64,000 nt of DNA, taken from NCBI GenBank assembly GCA_903901915.1, contig CAIUSV010000040.1:1-64000 (forward strand), written 5' to 3'. This document shows positions 57,025 through 64,000 of this stretch, in pieces (the first letter of the stretch is position 1; each line of letters starts with the position of its first letter). The DNA is from an uncultured Rhodospirillaceae bacterium (GTDB lineage Bacteria; Pseudomonadota; Alphaproteobacteria; Rhodospirillales; Magnetospirillaceae). The position numbers and the translations under genes are program-made. The notes beneath the pieces were generated by a model. That model was not told the origin of the DNA, did not search any database, and saw only the letters and a list, made by a program, of their open reading frames with translations.

Positions 57025-58058
57025 CCGTCGCGGACGACGACGGCGCACCCGATGAATTCGGCCTGATCGCCGAATTGTTCGCGCCGTTGGCCGCCGGCTA
57101 TCCCGGGGCGCTGGGCCTGACCGACGATGCCGCCTTCATGCCAGCCGAACCGGGAACCGACACCGTGGTCACCATGGATGCCATGGTGGCGGGGGTTCAT
57201 TTCCTGCCTGACGATCCGCCAGACCAGATTGCCCGCAAGCTGGTGCGGGTCAATCTGTCGGATCTGGCCGCCAAGGGGGCGTCCGTCTCCGTGGTGATGC
57301 TGGCCGCTGCCTTTCCCGTCGGGATCAGCCGCGGCTGGTTGCGGCGCTTTGCCACCGGGTTGAAGCAGGATCTTGACTATTTCGGTGTTGTATTGATTGG
57401 CGGTGATACCGTTTCGACCCCGGGGCCGTTGACCTTGGCGCTGACGGCGTTTGGCAAGGTGGCGGCGGGGCGGGGGCTGCTGCGGTCCGGTGCCCGGCCG
57501 GGGGATGAGGTCTGGGTGTCCGGCTCGATTGGTGATGGGGCATTGGGGCTGCGGGCGTGTCGTGGCCAACTGGAACATTTGGCGGACGGCCATGTGGCCG
57601 CTTTGGCGGAACGCTACCGCCTGCCCAATCCCCGGACCCGGCTGGGGCCGAGTCTGCTGGGGTTGGCCAGCGCCAGCATGGATGTGTCCGACGGTCTGGT
57701 TCAGGATCTCGGTCATCTCTGCCGCGCCTCCGGGGTGGCCGCCGAGGTCGAGGCGGCGTTGGTGCCGCGCTCCGCCGCCGCCGAGGCGGCTTTGGCGGCG
57801 GATCAGTCCTTGCTTGCCACGATGCTGACGGGAGGAGATGATTACGAGCTTTTGTTCACCACGCCGGCCGGGGCGGCCGACGTCCTAGAGCGCCTGTCCC
57901 GCGAACTGGCGGTTCCGTTGACCCGGATCGGTCGGATCGTCGCCGGTGACGGGCGGGGTGGGGTTGTGGTTCTGGGGGGCGATGGCGCGCCGCTGGCCCT
58001 GGCCCATGGGGGATGGCGGCATTTCCGGAGCGAGGGGGGCGACGGTTGGTCCGGCTGA
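57021..58058 (+). CDS. thiL: thiamine-monophosphate kinase
   Basis: A 345-residue PurM-like ATP-dependent kinase that makes thiamine diphosphate from the monophosphate. Motifs are [67 protein letters not shown] and [11 protein letters not shown]. It is coupled to nusB by ATGA, and its end is overlapped by the next gene. The cluster rib-nusB-thiL is conserved in alphaproteobacteria. Confidence 0.95.
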   Translation: MTVADDDGAPDEFGLIAELFAPLAAGYPGALGLTDDAAFMPAEPGTDTVVTMDAMVAGVHFLPDDPPDQIARKLVRVNLSDLAAKGASVSVVMLAAAFPVGISRGWLRRFATGLKQDLDYFGVVLIGGDTVSTPGPLTLALTAFGKVAAGRGLLRSGARPGDEVWVSGSIGDGALGLRACRGQLEHLADGHVAALAERYRLPNPRTRLGPSLLGLASASMDVSDGLVQDLGHLCRASGVAAEVEAALVPRSAAAEAALAADQSLLATMLTGGDDYELLFTTPAGAADVLERLSRELAVPLTRIGRIVAGDGRGGVVVLGGDGAPLALAHGGWRHFRSEGGDGWSG

Positions 58059-58510
58059 TATTCATCGTAGTCGCCCTGCTCATGGTGATCGGCGCCGGTG
58101 TCGGGGGGATGTACTTCTTCGGCATCGACCCCCTGGCCAAGCTGGGCATCACCAATCCGATCGCTCACAAGGCCGAACTGCCGCCGCCACCACCGCCACC
58201 GCTGCCCACCTATGTCGATTTCGGCATTCTTATCGTTCCGGTGATTCAGGATCACGAAGTCAAGAAGCAGGCGGAAATGATTGTTCGCCTCGAGGTCGAG
58301 CCCAAGAATAAGGAAATCGTCGCCAAGAACCTGCCACGGTTGCAGAACGCCTATCTCGAGGACATGATCGGCTATCTCAGCTTGTCGCTACGCGACGATC
58401 AGCCCATCGATATTCTTTCTGTCCGTCGCCGTCTGCTCTCGGTTGGGGACAAGACGTTAGGCCCCGGATATCTCAAAGACGTCGTGATCGAGAACCCCAG
58501 CCTCAAGTAG
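58046..58510 (+). CDS. FliL-like single-pass membrane protein
   Basis: A 154-residue protein with one N-terminal membrane helix (about 4-24, [21 protein letters not shown]), a seven-proline run near residue 46, and a periplasmic domain (about 55-154) with [30 protein letters not shown] and [14 protein letters not shown]. The topology and strand-helix pattern resemble FliL, but the gene is in the thiL-hppA interval and not with flagellar genes. The likely start is TTG at 58046 with GAGGGGGG upstream, overlapping thiL by 13 nt; ATG at 58013 is an alternative. The proline run would need EF-P. Confidence 0.7.
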   Translation: MVRLIFIVVALLMVIGAGVGGMYFFGIDPLAKLGITNPIAHKAELPPPPPPPLPTYVDFGILIVPVIQDHEVKKQAEMIVRLEVEPKNKEIVAKNLPRLQNAYLEDMIGYLSLSLRDDQPIDILSVRRRLLSVGDKTLGPGYLKDVVIENPSLK

Positions 58511-58730
58511 GTACGGCCCCACCCGTTCGTGGGGGATGGGGAGGGGTGGGCGACCCTGCCCGGGCGGAAAATTTCCCGATTGGCGATGCCGCGAGCATTT
58601 TATTGCATCGCAAGGGTTATTCTGGCAGTTTCTCCACGCTTCCGTCGGTTTCCTCACCCTCCCAGCCTTCGATGTGGGACGCAGTGCGGGATACGACGCC
58701 AAGAAGATTCATCAGGGGACTCGAACCACA

Positions 58731-60812
<2,082 letters not shown>

Positions 60813-60837
60813 TCCCGCGCATTGAAGCGTAAATGAG

Positions 60838-60868
60838 AAACCCCGGCTGGAAACAGCCGGGGTTTTTT
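60838..60868 (+). terminator. intrinsic terminator of hppA
   Basis: A perfect 9-bp stem (60841-60849/60854-60862) with a GAAA tetraloop is followed by six T. It lies 25 nt after the hppA stop. Confidence 0.95.
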
Positions 60869-60915
60869 GTCGAGCAGGCGGTGAAAGGCGGCGGAAACGT
60901 CCCGGCCGCAGGCCG

Positions 60916-61374
60916 CTACTTCTTTTCCTTGCTGTCCTTGCTGAAACGACCGACGTTGCCCATCAACTGTTGCAGCAGGGTAAGCTCCTTGCCGGCCGAC
61001 GGGGTTTCCCGATCAACCGGTACGATATCCTTGCCGTCGGCCAAGCCCTTGGTCTCGAAGACCCGGACGATGCCGTTGCGGTCGAAGACCACGGAAATAA
61101 CCTTGCGTTCCTTGACCTCGGGGGCGAAGAACGCGACGGTTTCGGTCACCGTCGAGATATAGTGCCACGTCTCGTCGCCGTAGGGGACGACGGTTGACGG
61201 CGTCCCCAGCAGGGACTGCACGTCGTCGCGGGTACTTTTGCCGACCTTGACCTGTTCAAGCTGTTCGGGCGGCGGCAGATTGCCCCGCAGCTCCACGATG
61301 GGGGCGCAGGCTGGCACCGCGGTTATCGCCACGGCGGCGAACAAGGCAAAGCGGACTACGGAAAGGTTTTTCAT
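60916..61374 (-). CDS. bamE: outer-membrane assembly lipoprotein BamE
   Basis: A 152-residue SmpA/OmlA-domain lipoprotein of the beta-barrel assembly machine. The signal peptide ends at a lipobox-like AVPAC (Cys near 23), which is a weak match because Pro replaces the usual small residue. The BamE domain follows: LEQVKVGKSTRDDVQSLLGTPSTV, then the WHYISTVTETVAFF and VISVVFDRNGIV strands. The C-terminus is Lys-rich. ATG at 61374 is used; TTG at 61380 is also in frame. It is convergent with hppA. Confidence 0.92.
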   Translation of the reverse strand: MKNLSVVRFALFAAVAITAVPACAPIVELRGNLPPPEQLEQVKVGKSTRDDVQSLLGTPSTVVPYGDETWHYISTVTETVAFFAPEVKERKVISVVFDRNGIVRVFETKGLADGKDIVPVDRETPSAGKELTLLQQLMGNVGRFSKDSKEKK

Positions 61375-61503
61375 TCGCAACGAAGCCGGAGCATTGACGA
61401 CGGGCGGCCAGCGTGGCCAATGTGGAGGAACATTGCACCGCGCCCCACCGCCTTGTCAACGTCGCCGCCTGAGTTTCGGGTGTGGTGGCGTCAGGACTCC
61501 GGA

Positions 61504-62079
61504 ATGCCGATCCGCCGCATCTTCGACCGTCACCGCCGCGATAACGCCGCCCATGGCCTTTACGTCGCCATCATCGCCCAGGCGAGACTGCCCGACTTTT
61601 ATCTTCGCCTGGGTGTTCCCGACACCCTGGATGGCCGGTTTGACCTGATCGTGGCGCACGCCTTCCTGGTCATGCGCCGCCTCAAGCAGGAAAGCGGGAC
61701 GGCGACCGAGGAGGCGCGGGCGCTGTCGCAAGCGTTGTTCGACCTGATGTTTGCCGATATGGATCAGAATCTAAGGGAAATCGGGGTGGGCGACATGTCG
61801 GTCGGCAAGAAGGTCAAGCAGATGGCCCGTGCGTTCTACGGCCGTGTCGCCTCCTACGAGGATGGGCTGGCGGCTCCGGCCGACAGCGATGTGCTGGAGG
61901 CCGCCCTCGGCCGCAATCTCTATGGTACCGTCGCCGGCGGTGCCGATCCGGGTGCCGTCGCCGCCGTGGCCGCCTATCTTCGGCTTCAGGCCGAGGCTTT
62001 GTCGGGGCAGGATATGACAGGGTTACTGGCCGGAAAAGTGGCGTTTGTTGCCCCGGAGGATGCCGGCCATGGGCGCTGA
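61504..62079 (+). CDS. CBP3/UQCC1-like ubiquinol-cytochrome c chaperone
   Basis: A 191-residue protein of the CBP3/UQCC1 chaperone family, which in mitochondria assists cytochrome b synthesis and bc1 complex assembly. Recognisable parts are HGLYVAIIAQARLPDFYLRLGVPDTLDGRFDLIVAHAFLVMRRL, LFDLMFADMDQNLREIGVGDMSVGKKVKQMARAFYGR and the NLYG segment near residue 140. Alphaproteobacterial members are usually followed by yceD, as here. ATG at 61504 fits the family start. A role in bc1 assembly is inferred. Confidence 0.88.
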   Translation: MPIRRIFDRHRRDNAAHGLYVAIIAQARLPDFYLRLGVPDTLDGRFDLIVAHAFLVMRRLKQESGTATEEARALSQALFDLMFADMDQNLREIGVGDMSVGKKVKQMARAFYGRVASYEDGLAAPADSDVLEAALGRNLYGTVAGGADPGAVAAVAAYLRLQAEALSGQDMTGLLAGKVAFVAPEDAGHGR

Positions 62080-62608
62080 TGTGGAATTCTCCCGTCCCGT
62101 CCGCGTCGATCAGCTTTCGGCCAGGATCAACCGTCTGAATGTCGTTGCCGATGGGGCCGAGCGCATCCGGCTGGCCGCCCGTTTCGATCTGGTCGAGCTT
62201 CGCTCGCTGGAAGCCGACGTCGAGCTGCGTCCGCTGGGACGAAGCGGGCGGGTGCGGGTCAAGGGCGGGCTGACCGCCGAAGTGGTTCAGACCTGTGTCG
62301 TGACCCTGGCGCCGCTGGAGGCGACGGTGACCGAAGTGTTGGACCTGACCTTCGGCCCTTGCGAAGCCGCCGAGGATGAAACGGGCGAGGTCGACCTGTC
62401 CTGGGATCGGGATGATCCCCCCGACCCGATTATCGACGGTGTCATCGACATTGGCGAGGCGGTGGCCGAGCATCTGGCACTGGCACTCAACCCGTTTCCG
62501 CGCGCTCCGGATGCCGAGTTCGAGCCGCCGGCCGAACGCGAGGACGCGCCGGACGAGCGTGTCGGCCCCTTCGCCGGCCTGGCGACGCTGCGGCGCAAAA
62601 ATGAGTGA
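62069..62608 (+). CDS. yceD: YceD/DUF177 family protein
   Basis: A 179-residue DUF177 protein. It has FSRPVRVDQL at the start, an inner beta region with VVQTCVVTLAPLEATVTEVLDLTF, and the acidic PDPIIDGVIDIGEAVAEHLALALNPFPR segment. Homologues in bacteria and plants sit next to rpmF and have been linked to 23S rRNA processing. ATG at 62069 has GGAGG at 9-nt spacing and overlaps the CBP3-like gene by 11 nt. rpmF follows after a putative terminator. Confidence 0.9.
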   Translation: MGADVEFSRPVRVDQLSARINRLNVVADGAERIRLAARFDLVELRSLEADVELRPLGRSGRVRVKGGLTAEVVQTCVVTLAPLEATVTEVLDLTFGPCEAAEDETGEVDLSWDRDDPPDPIIDGVIDIGEAVAEHLALALNPFPRAPDAEFEPPAEREDAPDERVGPFAGLATLRRKNE

Positions 62609-62620
62609 CTGTTGGCAAAA

Positions 62621-62664
62621 AGCGGGGTGGGGGAAACCATTCCCTTGCCCCGCGCTGTCTTTTT
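62621..62664 (+). terminator. possible terminator between yceD and rpmF
   Basis: A GCGGGG/CCCCGC stem (62622-62627/62648-62653) continues inward through a short bulge into a second GGGGAA/TTCCC pairing. TCTTTTT follows at 62658-62664. Since yceD and rpmF are usually co-transcribed, it may be only a partial stop. Confidence 0.5.
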
Positions 62665-62712
62665 GGCTAATAAACCACCCTTTCCCATCATGGGTCGAAG
62701 TGAGTAGATGAG

Positions 62713-62898
62713 ATGGCTGTTCCCAAGAAGAAGACCTCTAAATCCCGTCGCGACATGCGTCGCTCCCATCACGCTCTGACCAACGTGGTCAGTGTCGAGT
62801 GCCCGAATTGCGGCGAGGTGAAGTTGCCGCATCACGTCTGTGGCTCTTGCGGCCATTACGATGGGCGCGAAGTGGTTGTCGCCCAGGTCGAGGCCTGA
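62713..62898 (+). CDS. rpmF: 50S ribosomal protein L32
   Basis: A 61-residue ribosomal protein. The basic N-terminus [20 protein letters not shown] is followed by a zinc ribbon with CPNC and CGSC (about 30-47). The length and order before plsX are typical. Confidence 0.97.
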   Translation: MAVPKKKTSKSRRDMRRSHHALTNVVSVECPNCGEVKLPHHVCGSCGHYDGREVVVAQVEA

Positions 62899-62932
62899 TC
62901 AGCCCCATGCCTGAAAAGCGGAGGGTCGGCCG

Positions 62933-63988
62933 GTGAGCGGAGCCGTCACCATTTCCATTGACGCCATGGGGGGAGATGCCGCTCCCGACATGGTGGTGGA
63001 AGGGGTGCGTCTGGCTCATGAACGTCTGCCGCACGTCCGCTATCTGTTGTTCGGTGACGCCGCGCGGGTCGAGCCCCTGCTGGCCCGCTATCCCGAGATC
63101 AAAGGGGTCTGCTCGGTTCGTCATACCGACGAGGCGGTGTCCAACGACGCCAAGCCCGGGCAGGTACTGCGGACCGGGCGGCGGTCCAGCATGTGGCTGG
63201 CGGTCGATGCCGTCCATAACGGCGAAGCTGCCGGGGTGGTGTCGGCGGGCAATACCGGCGCGCTGATGGCGGTGTCGAAATTCGTGTTGCGCATGCTGCC
63301 GGGGATTGATCGCCCGGCCATCGCCGGCATGTTTCCCACCGTCAAGGGCGAGACGCTGATGCTCGACCTTGGTGCCAACGTCGATTGCAATTCCAACAAT
63401 CTGGTTGAATTCGCGGTGATGGGCGAGGTCTATGCCCGCGCGGTCCTGGGATTGGAAAAGCCAAGCATCGGCCTTTTGAATGTCGGTTCCGAGGATATGA
63501 AGGGCAACGACGCGGTCAAGACCGCCGCCGGGGCGCTACGCGACAGTCACCTGCCCATCAGCTTTTTCGGCTTCGTCGAGGGTAATGACATCTGCGCCGG
63601 CACGGTGGACGTGGTGGTGACCGATGGCTTCACCGGCAACATCGCGCTGAAGACCGCAGAGGGTACGGTGAAACTCTATTCGACCTTTCTCAAGGAAGGG
63701 TTCAAGAGTTCCCTGCTGGCCAAGTTCGGCTATCTGTTTGCCCGCCACGCCATCAACAAGGTCCGCATCCGTACCGATCCCCGCCGCTACAACGGCGCCA
63801 TGTTTCTCGGCCTCAACGGTATCGCCGTCAAAAGCCATGGTGGCACCGATGCCTTCGGCTTCGCCAATGCCATCGGGGTCGCGGTGGAATTGGTGTCTCA
63901 CGGCTACAACGACCGTATCCGCCGGGAATTCGACCGCTTGAAGCCGGTTGACGCTCCATCCCCCCATCTTGCTGCCGGAACGCGGTGA
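62933..63988 (+). CDS. plsX: phosphate acyltransferase PlsX
   Basis: A 351-residue enzyme that makes acyl-phosphate from acyl-ACP for phosphatidic acid synthesis. Landmarks are ISIDAMGGDAAPDMVVEG, LFGDAARVEPLL, VSAGNTGALMAVSKFVL, LDLGANVDCNSNNLVEFA, LLNVGSEDMKGND and VTDGFTGNIALKTAEG. The start is GTG at 62933 with GGAGGG upstream. fabH almost certainly follows at the window edge. Confidence 0.96.
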   Translation: MSGAVTISIDAMGGDAAPDMVVEGVRLAHERLPHVRYLLFGDAARVEPLLARYPEIKGVCSVRHTDEAVSNDAKPGQVLRTGRRSSMWLAVDAVHNGEAAGVVSAGNTGALMAVSKFVLRMLPGIDRPAIAGMFPTVKGETLMLDLGANVDCNSNNLVEFAVMGEVYARAVLGLEKPSIGLLNVGSEDMKGNDAVKTAAGALRDSHLPISFFGFVEGNDICAGTVDVVVTDGFTGNIALKTAEGTVKLYSTFLKEGFKSSLLAKFGYLFARHAINKVRIRTDPRRYNGAMFLGLNGIAVKSHGGTDAFGFANAIGVAVELVSHGYNDRIRREFDRLKPVDAPSPHLAAGTR

Positions 63989-63992
63989 CCCC

Positions 63993-64000
63993 ATGATCGC
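63993..64000 (+). CDS. fabH: probable start of fabH (8 nt only)
   Basis: The last bases read ATG ATC GC, 4 nt after the plsX stop. FabH follows PlsX in most proteobacteria and often begins Met-Ile or similar, so this is the likely first codon. The identification is by context only. Confidence 0.35.

Overview
The window is a GC-rich, densely coded chromosomal segment of an alphaproteobacterium, most probably a member of the Rhodospirillales close to Magnetospirillum/Phaeospirillum. This rests on gene content and order: rpoZ-rsh-pdxJ-lepB-rnc-era-recO; lolC-lolD-dnaE; nrdR-ribD-ribE-ribBX-ribH-nusB-thiL; a PopZ-type polar organizer beside valS; a short ProRS without the editing insertion; a MucR/Ros regulator; and a K+-independent H+-pyrophosphatase. 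The placement is inferred from recognised families, not from a database search. No insertion sequence, prophage, CRISPR array or rRNA gene was seen.

Layout. Positions 1-5843 are the most accessory-looking part. A PAS/GAF sensor histidine kinase (cut by the window edge) is translationally coupled to a DUF1638 protein, an MtaA/UroD-like methyltransferase and a B12-binding corrinoid protein. A RACo-type ASKHA corrinoid activator is divergent to them. Positions 5840-9266 hold a probable copper-uptake operon: a DUF2946 protein, an OprC/NosA-like TonB-dependent receptor with a CxxxM motif, and a dedicated TonB. tRNA-Asn and tRNA-Cys follow, with a clear promoter and terminator, then a PCMT-like protein, TolC, PopZ and valyl-tRNA synthetase. 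Positions 15730-19291 carry a diguanylate cyclase, a bacteriohemerythrin, a family 5 uracil-DNA glycosylase and a NYN-domain protein.

Positions 19409-28783 are core: omega subunit, Rsh, PdxJ, LepB, RNase III, Era, RecO and ParC, with two unexplained structured intergenic regions (22198-22277 and 25493-25598). Positions 28896-38779 are mixed: an orphan periplasmic binding protein, Bpt leucyltransferase, an RDD protein, MotA/MotB, a flavin reductase, a penicillin-acylase-family Ntn hydrolase, methylmalonyl-CoA epimerase, Tag glycosylase, and a low-complexity exported protein. Positions 38852-50607 hold ProRS, LolC/LolD, DnaE, a membrane GH17 glucanase, HemB, a MetY-like sulfhydrylase, a small DUF6898-like protein and MucR. 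Positions 50944-64000 hold RpiB, GlyA, NrdR, the riboflavin cluster with NusB and ThiL, a FliL-like protein, the pyrophosphatase, BamE, a CBP3-like chaperone, YceD, RpmF, PlsX and the first codons of a probable FabH.

How it works together. The core blocks link nucleotide, cofactor, translation, envelope and stringent-response functions. The best candidate for an undescribed system is the corrinoid module at the left edge: its methyltransferase lacks two of the three usual zinc ligands, its activator seems to lack the ferredoxin domain, and its genes are co-translated with a sensor kinase.
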